This document shows, one piece after another, positions 34,601 through 47,061 of a stretch of DNA of 64,000 nt. Below the pieces are notes generated by a model. That model saw nothing but the letters and a program-made list of their open reading frames with translations. It was not told the DNA's origin and did not search any database. Position 1 is the stretch's first letter. Each line of letters begins with the position of its first letter. The DNA is taken from NCBI GenBank assembly GCA_014904845.1, contig MU119209.1, forward strand, positions 449,380 to 513,379, given 5' to 3'. The stretch comes from Acephala macrosclerotiorum (Eukaryota; Ascomycota; Leotiomycetes; Helotiales; Mollisiaceae). A program made the translations under genes and the position numbers.

Positions 34601-36035
34601 GCCTGGGCCTGGATGTGCTCCTGCGGATTCTGGGCCGATGACGAAAAGTCCGTTGCGGAAGAAGAGTCGTGAGCCACCACCAGCTGCAACAGTATTGATG
34701 TCAAGCTGGGGCGACTGAATCGTTACTCCGGCTGTGGTGGTCTCGAATACGTGCTCGTATCTTCCAGAGCCATATCTTGAGACATCAGTGGAAGTTCCGC
34801 CCATGTCAAATCCGATGACAGGAGTTTTTGTCTCAGGATCATAGGATGTGAGAGCATATCCTACCACTCCTCCAGCTGGTCCAGAGAGAATGGCTTTGAG
34901 TCCTGAGAATTTGTCGACGTCAACGAGACCTCCATCACTTTGCATGAATTCGCATCTTGCTCCTCTTGCGCCGCTTTCATTCTTCACGCTTTCTGTTCCC
35001 AAGCCACCTTCGAATCCCTTTTGAAATCCAACAATGTACTTTTTGATTGCTGGAGTGAGATATGCATCTGCACATGCAGAAGTAGCTCTTGGGACCAGCT
35101 TGATCATTGGCATAAGCTCATGACTTAGTGAGACATGCTTGAATCCAATTTCTCGAGCTATTCGTCCCACCAAAGCTTCGTGGTCAGGAAATGTATATCC
35201 ATGCATTAAGCATACTGCTATACTTTGAATACCAGAGTCGTGCACTTCTTGCAGTTGCTTTCGAATAGTCTCTTCTTCTGGTCTCTGCAGGATCCGTACG
35301 GCTTCTCCAGACAAACCCTTGACTAAGACATGGTCCGTATCACCATTCTGGCCCTCTTTCGCCTCAACTTTGGTCACATGTCTCGTCGGATCTTCCGCAT
35401 AATCCTCAAGCGTAACTCTTTCCTCAATCTCAACGACTCTCTCATAAAGAACATCCGGTTTCCTAATCGCAAGATCAAAGATCTTCGGTCTCGACTGATT
35501 ACCAATCTCAAGACAGTCCTTGAACCCTTTCGTGACAACCATAGCAATCTTCTCTCCTTTGCGTTCCAGAAGTGCGTTGGTAGCAACAGTGGTTCCCATT
35601 CGTATCGACTCGATTTCAGAAGTATCTAATGGCTCGCCACGTGGGATTTCCTTATCGAGGAATTTGGACATGAGACGGCGGATGCCCTCGAGTGGTGCAT
35701 CGTCGTAGTTGGATGGGTCTTCGGAGAGGAGCTTGATGATTACATCGTCTTCCATTCGGCCTGTGCCTGGGTTGCCTACACAGTCTGTGAAGGTCCCGCC
35801 ACGCTGTTCCCATCGTCAGCCAAGACTTCATAGTTGATAAGGAGCAAGCGAATTCTAAAATCTTGAGTTTATGAAGGAAAGTGAATGAAGTTGAGATAAG
35901 GTGTGAGCTTCATATGAAAGAGGGGCCGAATTAAAATATATTCCGGAGCGAAAAAGCAATATGAGTAAGGTTTGGGGGAGTGGCAAGCTTATCACCCACA
36001 TCAATAGCTATCCGTACACCCGTTTGAGAGCCCAT
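31636..36035 (-). CDS. OXP1: 5-oxoprolinase (ATP-hydrolysing)
   Basis: Four minus-strand exons, 36035-36000, 35803-33543, 33490-32604 and 32552-31636, give 1366 residues. It opens 5-oxo-L-proline to glutamate with ATP, a step of the gamma-glutamyl (glutathione) cycle. The first exon codes only [12 protein letters not shown] and joins to [10 protein letters not shown], the phosphate-binding start of the hydantoinase A half. The A half continues with [30 protein letters not shown] and [15 protein letters not shown]. The hydantoinase B half starts near [20 protein letters not shown] and has [34 protein letters not shown] and GGGGWG near the end. The fused A-B layout is that of eukaryotic OXP1 (yeast 1286 residues). 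The donor GTGGGT of the first intron was chosen because it gives phase 0 and the conserved DRGGTFTD. Confidence 0.95.
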
Positions 36036-36639
36036 TTTGAGTCGAAGTGAACTAGGCAAAGTTCTAAATTGTCGGGAAAGTTTGCAAGAAGGTTAGAAGA
36101 AGACTTGAGGCTCAACTTTGCAAATTATGAGGCTTTGAGCAAGAGATCGACGAAAGAATGACGGAGTTGAGTCGCCGGCTCGATTTGCTGATAGAGCAAG
36201 ATGTGGTGGGGCAAAGGCCGCAAACGGAATGGTGACATTTAGTGGGGTTGTTTGCATATGAACACGTGATTGAGGGGTTATTCGAAAATGGGATTTTTGA
36301 ATGCGAAGTTCGAGATCTTCGTCCGCGTTTGACCTTTGAAATAAATAATTGTGTGAAGCTCATATTCACTCTTGTGATTAGTGGGCTGATCATCTAAAGA
36401 TTCAACCACCTGCCTTTTTCACGCCCAGTTTATATGTCAGCTCCGAATATCCCGACTCGTTGAGGGGTTACCCTAGTCCTTATCACATCTCAACATCAGA
36501 TTTCAGGATTGTGTATCAAGAACGTGGTGTTGCGGCGTCTATTGATAGGAATCGAAGCCCTGGAAGCCTCTGCAGATATCAATCAAGCTTTAGCGCCTGC
36601 AGATAGACAGCTGTGGCTTGACCCAATCAGATTTCGATC
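36036..36639. promoter_or_regulatory. Shared divergent promoter region, 5-oxoprolinase / ammonia-lyase
   Basis: 604 bases between divergent start codons of two amino-acid catabolic genes. No factor site is called. The arrangement would allow joint control by nitrogen or amino-acid supply; that is inference. Confidence 0.55.
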
Positions 36640-37788
36640 ATGTCATCGAGAATATTCATCAATCAGCTTGACAGGCGCTCAGAAGGATTTCCGGAGCGCA
36701 ATACCGATGTGAGAGCTTTCCATGAATCTCTACCGAATTACAAGCCTACGCCGCTGGTCTCGTTGCCGAAGATAGCTGAGGATCTCGGGATTGGTTATCT
36801 TTTGCTCAAAGATGAGACTGAGCGCCTTGGTCTCACGGCATTTAAGATCCTAGGTGCGTCTTGGGCTACTTATCGTGCTTTGGCGAAGAGGCTTGGTTTG
36901 ATAGAGAAGGTTGCACGTCCTAGTTCCGGACAGTCTTCAGCCGTTATACCTCTGCAGGCATTGGCTGAAGCTGCGCAAGCTGCTGGAATCACCTTATATG
37001 CAGCCACAGATGGCAATCATGGTCGAGCGGTGGCGCGTATGGCAAGCTACCTCGGCATCAAGGCTCGTATATTTGTTCCAGGCTGGCTTGACGAGGAAGC
37101 GAAATCTAAGATCAGGAATGAGGGAGCAATAGTCCAGGCGTACGACGGAGACTATGATCAGACAGTTCTTGCAACGAAGGCAGCTGCTGAGCAACACGCT
37201 GATGGAAAAGGCGTGTTGATCAGTGACACAGCGTTGACCGTTGATGAAGAAACGGCGAACTGGATTGTTGAAGGATATCAGACTATGTTTGACGAGATTG
37301 AGGAACAAGCACTTGCGTTTACCGACATGAAGACGATTACGCATGTTGTGACACCGGTGGGAGTTGGCAGCTTGGCCCAAGCTGTTGTTACGCATTTTGA
37401 AAGGACCCCAAGATCAACGAAGCCGATGATCATCACAGTAGAACCAAAGGCTGCAGCTTGCTTGAAGACGAGTCTAGAGGCCGGAGAAATGACTAGCATC
37501 GAGACTGGGTACACAATCTGTTCAGGGATGTGCTGTGGGACATTGTCTGCAATGGGATGGCCGATATTGAAGAGTGGAATCAAAGCTGCAGTGGCGGTTG
37601 AGGACTCTGCTGTTGATGCCGCGGTCAAGAATCTTCAAATTTGCGGTATTAATGCAGGCCCTTGTGGCGCTGCAAGTTTGGCAGGTCTGGAGTACATTTT
37701 GAGGGCTGGTGATCTAGCTCTCGGTCCGGATTCAGTAGTAGTGCTTCTCTGTACTGAGGGAAAGAGAGGCTACCAGATGCGAGGTTGA
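36640..37788 (+). CDS. PLP-dependent diaminopropionate ammonia-lyase-like enzyme
   Basis: One intronless frame of 382 residues. It belongs to fold-type II PLP enzymes (tryptophan synthase beta superfamily). The PLP lysine is expected at K69 in LTAFKILGASWA. Further family marks are ATDGNHGRAVARMA (substrate carboxylate binding loop), THVVTPVGVGSLAQAV (phosphate/glycine-rich region), and CTEGKRGY near the end. The pattern is closer to diaminopropionate ammonia-lyase (YgeX/DpaL) than to threonine dehydratase, because of NYKPTPLVSLP at the start, FKILGAS around the lysine, and the absence of a regulatory ACT domain. Such enzymes eliminate ammonia from 2,3-diaminopropionate, or from D-/L-serine in some relatives, giving pyruvate. 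Head-to-head with 5-oxoprolinase. The substrate is not certain. Confidence 0.85.
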   Translation: MSSRIFINQLDRRSEGFPERNTDVRAFHESLPNYKPTPLVSLPKIAEDLGIGYLLLKDETERLGLTAFKILGASWATYRALAKRLGLIEKVARPSSGQSSAVIPLQALAEAAQAAGITLYAATDGNHGRAVARMASYLGIKARIFVPGWLDEEAKSKIRNEGAIVQAYDGDYDQTVLATKAAAEQHADGKGVLISDTALTVDEETANWIVEGYQTMFDEIEEQALAFTDMKTITHVVTPVGVGSLAQAVVTHFERTPRSTKPMIITVEPKAAACLKTSLEAGEMTSIETGYTICSGMCCGTLSAMGWPILKSGIKAAVAVEDSAVDAAVKNLQICGINAGPCGAASLAGLEYILRAGDLALGPDSVVVLLCTEGKRGYQMRG

Positions 37789-40700
37789 GTCTTGCGAAGC
37801 AAAGCTACAAGAGGCAAAGTGAGGGGTCTCAAAACAGGCATTAAACATAGCAGGCGATCCCCGGGTGGAATAGTAATTGCCTTCTGCAGATCCTCAGAAG
37901 ACAATGGCTCAACCAGGTTTCCGTGATGGCCACTTCATAATCTCGCTCTTGACGTAAAATGAAGGACGCTGGTGTGTCGCCATGCCAGCATGCGTGATAA
38001 AGGATGAACAAGCACGGGACGGCACGACAGTACGGTTACCAAAAGTCCTGCTGGCTATAGTCTGCTTTCTAGAAGGATTCGAATTATCCACACCGAGAAC
38101 GATCTAAACCTAAAAATGCTCATTATGAATAAGCACTTGTCTATATCCGTTACAGCTTTCCCTCTTAGATACTCGCTTGCGAATGACGGCTGATGGTCCG
38201 ACGCTGGTTGATATCGATCGAAAGATGTTGGTCTTCAAGATATTTCAACGCTGAATGAGGTCATCACTCACACCACCCTTTGCCATTCCGACAATTCAGA
38301 AACTCATCGGATACCGGCAGTGACAGCGACTATGCCGGTCTCGTGATCAGAAAGTACCTTGGTGCAGGAAATGGTTCACAAGGTGCCTAGTATCCCCGGT
38401 TATGTGACACCAACTGCTCGGGTGGTCTCTAGCCGGCTGCTTGGGAGGGCGAGAGATAGTTGGTACTAGAGAGACAGGCTTTTCCATGAACGTGCTTGTC
38501 CATGCTTTGCGTTGTCGAGGGATACATGAAACATCATCAAGACAATTCAGGTCGGGGCCTGGATCGATTGTGCTTTGACGTATCCAAAAAGACCTACATC
38601 TTTAAATTTCGATAAGAACGGTAACGCCAACACGGAATAGAAGAATGAAATAAGGTTGCGATATGGTGTGTCAATTGGTTCAGATGAGGAAACAAAAAGT
38701 GGACAAAATAAACGTTCGCGAATACTACGTAGGTTTGTTCTTTCGAGGCGCGGACTCAAGGTCCCGATGCGCGACTGCCGGGTCCAAGTCTCGCCATGAA
38801 AAAAATAAAAATAAAAATTAAAGGGAATGAAAGCTAAGCACTCCTGATTACGGACCAATGATCATGAGAAAATAAAAAAAGGAACGTAGTGTTGCTTTTG
38901 TGTGCTGTATCGAGCTGGTGCTCCATGCACTCTGGGGATGCCGGGTTGCGATACCCCCAAAATGACAAACATTAGGTGAAATAGATCTACACAGGCTGTT
39001 TGCTGATTGAGCTTCTGTAAGCTCTTATCGCGTGGCAATCATGCTTTCAGTGCGCTGCAGGAGTTGCAGCTTGCATATTGTTCCTTGCGAAGATGCAGCT
39101 CGCAGCATGTAAGGGACAGCTCGAGTCGACGTTTTCCAGGAAAAACCATCGCCGCGAGACCCCAGCTTTAAAGCACAGATCAGGATATCCAAGTGTGGAA
39201 AGAGCATTATCGACTGTTTCCGATGATGGAGAGATGATATTGACTTTGGTCGAGGCTGAAGAAGCACGGTTTTGCAGCCAGACATGCTCCAACATGACTT
39301 GCAGTTGCGAATGGAGGGACCGATCAGCGGTGCTCCGTACAGAAGTCGTACTCACTCGCACCCGCATTGCTCATCAGTTGAGCCATTTGAACTTAGAACA
39401 TCGACGTCTGGAAAAGGGGTTCGACGAGTCAGTATAGATCCCGTCGACGCAACGAAAATTCTCCGCTTCAACACATGCTTAAGCCGTCTTGTGAATAGAA
39501 GAACATTATCGTGGCGAGCGCGGTCAAACATTGTGTTTCTGGCTGTTTCTGGTTGTTTCTCCGCCAGGACGGTCGAATGTGATGGGGTGATAGACGTGTG
39601 GACGTGTGATGCTTCGTCCCAATGTGACTAGTTGTTCAATAAAAGGAGATGTCGTTACGCGGACGCGGAGGTGCTCAAGGGGGTTCTTGGTGCTGCACTA
39701 GAGAGCATTCCAGGATCGCCTCTTCCATAAATTCCCCGAAAGGGATGCACTGCGCGCATCCTATTCTGATTCGCGGTAACTTTGGTCGTGACACCCCTGC
39801 AACCACTGTGAGAGCCCCTGATCGTGTGTGGTGGGCTGCCGTTGCGTACGAGTGCAGGGCGGCAGTTCGTCCTTCTCACATTTCTGTATTTTTATATCTT
39901 TTATCTACCTACACCTTGCGACTGTTTCCCTCTCTGCTATCTGCGGACCCGGCTCGATAATAGCGGATGCCATCATTCCGAGCGCTGGGAAGCTGCCTCT
40001 CCTGCCCCGCCTAGCCGCCCAATTCTGATCGGTCCTGGAGGTTGACGGAAAGCAGCAGATTTGAGTGAGAAGTTTCCCATCTCCCAATTGCGATCCGAGA
40101 CCAACGGCATTCAAACTTCCACATCGGAGAGGCGTCGAATAGGCTGTATGGTGGTGTAGGATAGAGTTTGAAGACGAGCAAAGACAAGGTCAAGGCGAAC
40201 GGTCGAGGGGATTTATATCACCACGACGTGTGTATACTACGGGATACAAACACCACTTCCACATTGGTCGCAACGCTGTACCACGGCCTCTCACCACGCT
40301 CACAGACCGAAGCAGGCCCGATGAAGGCACAGATCTAGGCCAGCATTTGACCGAGTTCGACGGACGATATCTATGGTATCGGGTACAAAGCGACAGGACA
40401 GACATATAGAAGAGGGAGAGGAGCCAAAGCGCGAGCCGGACACAACGGAAAGGCGAATATCGACGATATCGTGCTCTAGTGATCAGCGTGCAGTTCTCGA
40501 CAATCTTTCCGGGAACAGCTTGGGGTCACAATTCGGACAGTAGTGTGACGCGCTGGGGTCGGACTCGTCCTTTCCTCTTGAGTGCAGTCAACCGACGAGT
40601 TTGCGATCACCAAGGTCCAGACGGTGACGGCTTCCTTCCTTCCCGGGTCCAGCACGAATATCGCGCGCATCCATCGATATCATTTTCCTCGATTGCTCTT

Positions 40701-40803
40701 GTAGCTGCCGTTACTTTTCCTGGTAAAAGGCCCTACAGGGATCCCAGCCGAAGACGGTAATTAGTGGGGACTTTCTGCGACAGCAGACCTCGATGTCGAA
40801 GAG
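37789..40803. other. 3 kb without a supported gene
   Basis: No coding sequence I can support on either strand, despite several chance frames of 60-120 codons. The right part, from about 39.6 kb, is likely the promoter and a long 5' leader of the MIT-domain gene. There is an A-rich run near 38800-38820. No tRNA or other RNA gene recognised. Confidence 0.5.
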
Positions 40804-43800
40804 ATGGACAATGAACCCATTCCCTTCCACACCGGGACCAATCCCTCCTCGAGAGCTCACGGCCACCAGAGATCATCCTCCTACAATTCAATTGAATACC
40901 AGGGTCGGGAACGCACCGCTGTCGCCGCGCCATTCTCCACCCAGAATGCCCTCATTTCGAAATCTGTAACTGCCTCCGAGCAAGGGGCCAACCTCAATCG
41001 CTGGTCTAGGTCAACCTCCTCTAGCGCCGCGAGCCACACACACAAACGGTCCAATTCCTTCACGCGACGGATGTCTTTTGGGGGAGGGGCATTTCTAGAC
41101 ACTACGCCAAGTCCCCCGCGAAAGCTGCAGAAAAATCGGCCGTCGACAGGGAACTCGCCCTCGCAGCCTAGGGTTACGCGGACGACATTCGACCCTTCGA
41201 TGATCACTTTGCCTCCTATAAACACTCTGCCGAGTCTGCAGACCTCCGTCGGCAACGGTTCGTCGCCATTGACTGGTGCCACAACCCCATCTCCTTCCAC
41301 CGCTCAAATACTGTCTGCCGCCTATCGAAACACCGATTATTTTGGGAAAGTGTGGGAGGACTCGACGTTGGGACCAAGGGACTTTTCGCAAAAGCGAGGC
41401 TCATCAGCGACGAGATCTGCGGGCCTTGGACCGTCGCCAGTGTTTGGACCGAGTTCTTCACAAGGCCGTGGGGCAAGACAAGCGGTGGAGGACGAGAGAT
41501 CACGCTCAAGGGGACATTCTCGACACCGTTCGCAGGTAGCGAAAGGCAGCGCTGCTTCGGGGTCATCTGGCAGGAGTTCCAAACAACCTTCGCAGAAAGC
41601 AATGCTTTCCAAAGCTCTGCAGAAAGCGAATACGGCGGTGCTGCTTGACAATGCGCAGAATTTCGAAGGCGCCATGCAGGCGTACTCAGAGGCGTGCGCA
41701 CTGTTACAGCAAGTGATGTTGCGCAGCTCCGGAGACGATGACAGGCGCAAGCTAGAGGCGATTGTAAGTTCTCCGACCGTCTTCCTCTATAGTAGCTAAC
41801 TTTTCAGCGCAATACCTACACTAGTCGTATAAGCGAATTGAAGAAGATTGCGCCCCAATTGCAAAGTGACGAGAAGGTCGGGAAAGCTTTACCTGCACGA
41901 CCAGAGAGCGGTGGATACAAAACAGACGAATTATCATCACCGGTGGACGATGACGAGGAAGCTGCTATCATCGAAACTGCTACTGTCACCAGGATTGTCA
42001 ACGACCAATCTTACATTTCAGACCAACAGACCAGATCAATACCAACATCGCAATTGCCATTCCGGAGGGATTCGTTACTACCTTCAGGCTTAGAAACGTT
42101 GCAATATCGATCCAAGAATATAGGAGATCAGTATGCAGGGCGATCATATTCTAAATCACCTATGCGGGAACGCATACACGAAACGAATCTCAACCTCGCA
42201 CCACCTATGGACAGCAAGTACATGCCGCCTCCACTTTCTCCTCGACGCCCCTCTTCTCCAATGACACATGGAAACCAGAGTACCAACCATGACAGACAAC
42301 AATCGTCTGATTTATCAAGTTCAAACCTGTCCGGTATAGCATTGGCAACGAACGGCCACACTCGTGCTCCAAGCAACGAGTCGATGTCCTGGCTAGATAC
42401 CATCGATGAATCGGGAGACTCAGCTGTGTCATCCGTTCACTCACGATCGTCGTCTATGGGGCTCAGACGAAAACATATCCGTGCTCCAAGTGGCGCAACA
42501 GAAACAGAGTTTGATACCGCTTTGGATGAGGCCATCGAAGCTGCTTACGATGAAGGTTTCGAGCCAATGGATCCATCTGAACCTTCTAATTATGACTACG
42601 ATGATGACGACGAAATTGTCGCCAATGTCCGACGAAAAGTAGAACTTGCCAAAGAGAGAGTACGACAGACGGAACGAGAAGCCATCATCCAAGAAGCGAG
42701 AGAGAGAGAAAGGAAACGGCTACTTCGACAGAAACAGGAGACGCAAAATAGCCTCGATGCAGAGTACGAGGGAAACGAATCGGAAGAGGAGGAACGTATG
42801 CTGGAGGAGATGACCAGGGGCTATATACTTGACGATTTCGAGTTTGGTCTTCAATCGAAGTCTGCTCTACCTCGAGAATCCGACTCCAGTGGCTTCTCGG
42901 GCAGGACATGGCACAGCTCAACGGGATCAAATCCGACAACAGCGGGCACAACGCTATCAACTGTCGCTGAGACGTCTACAGTACCTGATATTCCTTCACT
43001 TTCCAAAACCCCACCACCCTTACACCCTCCCCCCGCTCAAGCACTTCCACCTCCGCCGCCATTCAGTCAAGGTCCTCAGCCACCTTTAGCTTTCTCAAAT
43101 TCTCAAGGCGTACGTAGTCGACGACTGTCCGGTCAGAATGCCAAGCAATTAAAGATTGAAACCACAGTCAAGGTGCCGATTGACCAAAATGGACCTTTGA
43201 CGCAGCCACCATCAATGCCACCTCCTCGCCTTCCAAGTAGCACTGATGCAGTTCAACCCAAAACCGCCGGAATTCTTCAACAGCAACCATTACCTTCACC
43301 TCTGGAACGTCCTCCGGTACCCCAAACATCCCGACAGGGTTCATCACCATATCGAGCTCCAAGTCCTTCAGAGATCGTATCTCCTCCAACACCTACGCTA
43401 ACACAGACTCTCACCAATGACAGTGACCTGAATGGACAATTACCTCGATCTGGATCTCCAGCACGAACTCAGTCAAGGTCCGGCCTGCGGAAAAACTTCT
43501 CCTCTTCCAGTCTCAAGAACATGAAAGGTCGAAACCTCTCGGTGTCACATATTGATCACGATTCCGACATTTCCCCAAATACTCCTTTGAGCTCCCAGTT
43601 CAACCCAAGAGACCCCGGTGGGAGAATACCTACAATGCCTACTCTGCCTACGCCAATTGCAGTGGCTTTCCGAGAGAAGATGAACGGAATGAACACGAAT
43701 GCGGGCGGAATGCACCTCTTCGACAGCGACATCCATTCGCCAGAGAGTCCAGGCTCGCCAAATCCATTAAGTTCTGGGGCACCAATTCCTCTTGAACCAT

Positions 43801-44695
43801 GTCCGACGGAATATCTTCTTCGACCATTCTGGCTTATGCGAGCTCTCTACCAAACCATCGCACATCCTCGTGGTGGCTACCTGTCAACTAAACTTTTCGT
43901 GCCACGAGATGTGTGGCGAGTGAAGGGTGTGAAGATCAAGGGCCTCGAGGACAAGATTGCCAACTGTGATTTGTTGACAGCGGCTCTGATGAAGCTTGCT
44001 CAAGTGGACACCAACGATGCCGACGCTGTCTTGGAAGAGATGCAATCGCTCGAAGGAGTTCTTGAACAAGTCCAGGCGACCTTATCAAAGAAGCTAGGCA
44101 ACGAAGTTGGTGTTCAAGGTTCTGGAGGAATGTTCAAAGATGCTCATCTTGGTGGGGAAGGAGAAACGAGCACTTCGAGCTCGAAGTCTGGAAGCATGTC
44201 GAGCAAGTCTTCCACATTCTCGTGGCGAAGATTAAGGTCCAAGAATTCCGGTATCGGTTTATCAAATGCATACTCAAACAAAACACCGACAGACGGACCC
44301 AAAGAAGGTCTTTCGATGGCAACATTACCTATGACTGCAAACTCGGTTGCGAAGGTCCGGTTCGCGAAGAGAGATGTCAGTCAGGTCCAATTTACGGGTC
44401 CAAATGCGAACTACATGAATGCGTTGGCAAGGCTCTTCGACGCCGCGCAGACCATTGGTAAGTCCTTACCAACGCCTATGGTTATCGAATGCTAATCAAA
44501 CCTGCAGATCAAATCGCACGTCAAGTTGAGGACCCGGGCCTTCGACACGCCGATAAGACACAAGTCGGTCTCGAGCTCTGCACCCGTCACGCAGCAGAGT
44601 TCTTCGGCTTCTACATCTGTCGCTTCGTCTTGACTGACGTAGGAATGCTTCTTGACAAGTTCATCAAGAGAGGTAGTGAGTGGGTATTAGTCTGA
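40804..44695 (+). CDS. MIT-domain protein, large and Ser/Pro-rich
   Basis: Three exons, 40804-41763, 41808-44457 and 44508-44695, give 1265 residues. After a disordered Ser/Arg-rich start, residues about 264-335 form a MIT (microtubule interacting and trafficking) helical bundle: SKALQKANTAVLLDNAQNFEGAMQAYSEAC then KLEAIRNTYTSRISELKKI. MIT domains bind ESCRT-III tails. The middle has a charged, probably coiled-coil segment (about 590-640), followed by a Pro/Ser-rich stretch with polyproline runs. A conserved C-terminal block begins near PCPTEYLLRPFWLMRALYQTIAHPRGGYLSTKLFVP and ends with a helix-rich region interrupted by a Ser-rich loop. The first intron splits the MIT domain. The function is likely in membrane traffic; only the MIT call is firm. 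The long upstream gap suggests a long 5' leader. Confidence 0.88.
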
Positions 44696-46320
44696 TTAGA
44701 CAAAGATATCCTTGGCATCCATGATGCCATACATTCAGTGTTTTTGGAATACACTTAAAAGAGCACGACACTTGCTCTTGCTGTTTGGAATTGATTGGCT
44801 GATTTGGCTGATTAACGAATGATTCATGACGAAAGCGACGCATGGCGCTATGTTTCGATGGGAGTAGGGGGTCTTTGGTGGCTTTTCTATTATATTTTAT
44901 TTTTTTGGGCATGAATGATCCTTGATACCAACATTCTTTTATTGTTGCTCTTGAGCTCGGATTGGGCGGAGCGGGGCACGCGCAGAGTGGGCATTTGCAT
45001 TTGTATGCTGCAGAGATGGGAAAGATAGGACCGGAGAGGAGGACGGACACGGTATTTAGAAGGCAAAGAAAGAGGAGTATTTTGCTATTGCTATATTTGG
45101 AGGTGATCTGTATGGAGCTGGATGGACAGAAAGATGAGGAGGAGGATGTATATTTGGAGAATAAGACTTGAACATAAGATCTACTTGTTTTGTGCTATGC
45201 ATTGTGAGGTTCCGAAGGTGATGCCGAGCCTGGGAGAGTACAAGAAAGGGGTTTAAACCCACAACTATCTAATGTTTACCTTGAGCTGCCTTCTTTTCTT
45301 CATCCTCCAGCGGCCACTATCTCATTCTCGGTCAGATCGTTGGGATCCGGAGAGCGGGGACGCAACCTCCGTGACTGACGAAGGCTAATGAAAATATACT
45401 CGATTTTAATATTTCACTTTGTTCCCTTCCACCAAGTTTAATGCCCTTGATTACGAGCGGCGCCCATAGCGGAAGATTTTGAGAAGGAGCAGCTTCTAAG
45501 AAGCGTCCTCGGTCTCGATCTTATACGGTCCATTCTCCCGTTTAACTTAAATACCGTCTATTCCCGCCCCGCAACTCTTCTTCTTTACGCTTCCTCCTTA
45601 CCCCATTTTTTGCTCGTTTAGAGCAGGAAGCTGAGAAAAGTCAAGAGTCATAACAAGGTGAGGGCCAAAAATCTCAGAGACGAAAAATGCTGGGACGATT
45701 ATTTGCGACTGAAGCCTTAGGCAACCCAAACTTTCGACGAATAGACCACCATGTCTTCGCACAAAACAAATATGTTTGAACAAGTCCTCTAGCTACCGAT
45801 TCTGAAGCAACCAGCTCCCAAGAAACAGACGACGGCCAAGACGCCAACTTTGTGCCCGCGAAGTCCACAACGAACGTGAAGAACTACTGAAAAAGATGAT
45901 ATGACTAGCATGTTAGGAAGAGGTCTCAACGCAGGGCTATGATGGATGGAGGAGGGAGTGGAGGAGGGCAGAAGATGGAGAAAAGCGGGTAGAACAGGAG
46001 CAATGTTTTTGATAGAGGAGAGGGATCGGAACGTTCTTAGGGGGATCTGGGCTCAATAGGAGCGGACCAGCACCTTGGTTTGATAGCTGGAGACCCTTCT
46101 TCACCCGGAATCCTCCGCAATCTCCGTTGTCAATCCCCTTCCCCTCCCCATTCCTCTTCCCCCTCCTCTTCCCCTTTCTTCCGCCATGCTTCCACTTCTT
46201 GACTGCCGCTTGTCGTCCGAAACCTTGCTTACTCTCCTGGTATATCTTCTCCTTCCTCTCCTGCTCCTTCTCCCGCTTCAACTCCGCCAGTCTCTGTGCT
46301 TCGTTAGTTAATACAGCCGA
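44696..46320. other. Intergenic, convergent 3' ends
   Basis: 1.6 kb between the MIT gene (+) and the gene at 46321-47061 (-). A Lys/Glu-rich minus-strand frame (46281-45937) might be an alternative downstream exon of the latter: it begins with a helical charged segment (LAELKREKEQERKEKIYQE), and a good branch-point and CACAG acceptor precede it. No join closes in phase, so it is not called. Confidence 0.45.
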
Positions 46321-47061
46321 CTACTCCCTCAAGAGCGTACTGAAGTAGGGCACAAAGCTCGGTCGGACAACGAGATTGGCTAGGATCGGAGGGATGGTGT
46401 GGCCGGGGCGGGTTGGCAGTGGAAGACGACCGATGATGAGGTCGGCTGGGACTTCGTTTGGCATACCGGCGTCTGTGAAAGCGGAGATGATATTCGAGGT
46501 CTATGACCGAGTGGAGCGGGGCTCGAAGGTGGCATAGAGAAGGGCGGCGAGGGCGGTATAGAGGAGGAAGATGAGGAGCGGGGCGGACAAGAGAATAGGT
46601 ATACGGAGAGCGAGGGGGCTTCTTACCGCGTAATTTGGGACTTTCCTGATCTCTCTTAAGGCATCGAGCTCATCATCGTCGACCGCTACCACGTTCAGTT
46701 CTTGGAAGTGACCAAACCAACGGTGGGGAGCCAGCTTCATTGGGTCCTTGGATGACGGGTGTTGTTCGGTTTTGAACTGCTCGATAAAGCGGAACAGCTC
46801 GCTCGTGTCGTCTTCGACGTCCTCTCTGAATCCATACCCTGTGTTGTCTTTGGCGTGGCCAAGGAAAAGCTTCCTCGCGGGCTGTAACAGGAGGTTGTAG
46901 TCTCTGGCGTTGATCTTGCCGATCAGGTTCGTGTCTTCGGGTGTCAAGGGCTTTGTCATCAGGGCGTCTGCGAGCTTTGACAAGTTTGCCAACATGTCGT
47001 TTGCAGTTCCGATCAGGTGAGCTGCAGTCGAATAGACTTCGTAGTCTAGCTTTCGAATCAC
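46321..47061 (-). CDS. Unrecognised protein, 5' end incomplete
   Basis: Two exons are visible on the minus strand: up to at least 47061 down to 46627 (145 codons from RKLDYEVYSTAAHLIG, with ARDYNLLLQPARKLFLGHAKDNTGYGF) and 46500-46321 (TSNIISAFTDAGMPNEVPADLIIGR ... YFSTLLRE, stop). The intron 46626-46501 has a GTAAGA donor and a CATAG acceptor, and the join is phase 0. There is no ATG in frame at the 5' end; the frame is open back to about 47110, with acceptor-like ACAACAG just upstream of the first sure codons, so an upstream exon is expected. If the intron is kept, the reading frame runs on into a hydrophobic, membrane-like tail of about 25 residues. I do not recognise the family. Confidence 0.6.

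Noticed and set aside
38700..38800. GC-rich hairpin-like stretch that might be a small RNA
   Set aside because: No recognisable tRNA or snRNA boxes; cannot be supported by eye.
45937..46281. Lys/Glu-rich 114-codon minus frame
   Set aside because: Could be a downstream exon, but no splice join closes in phase and the second half is low-quality.
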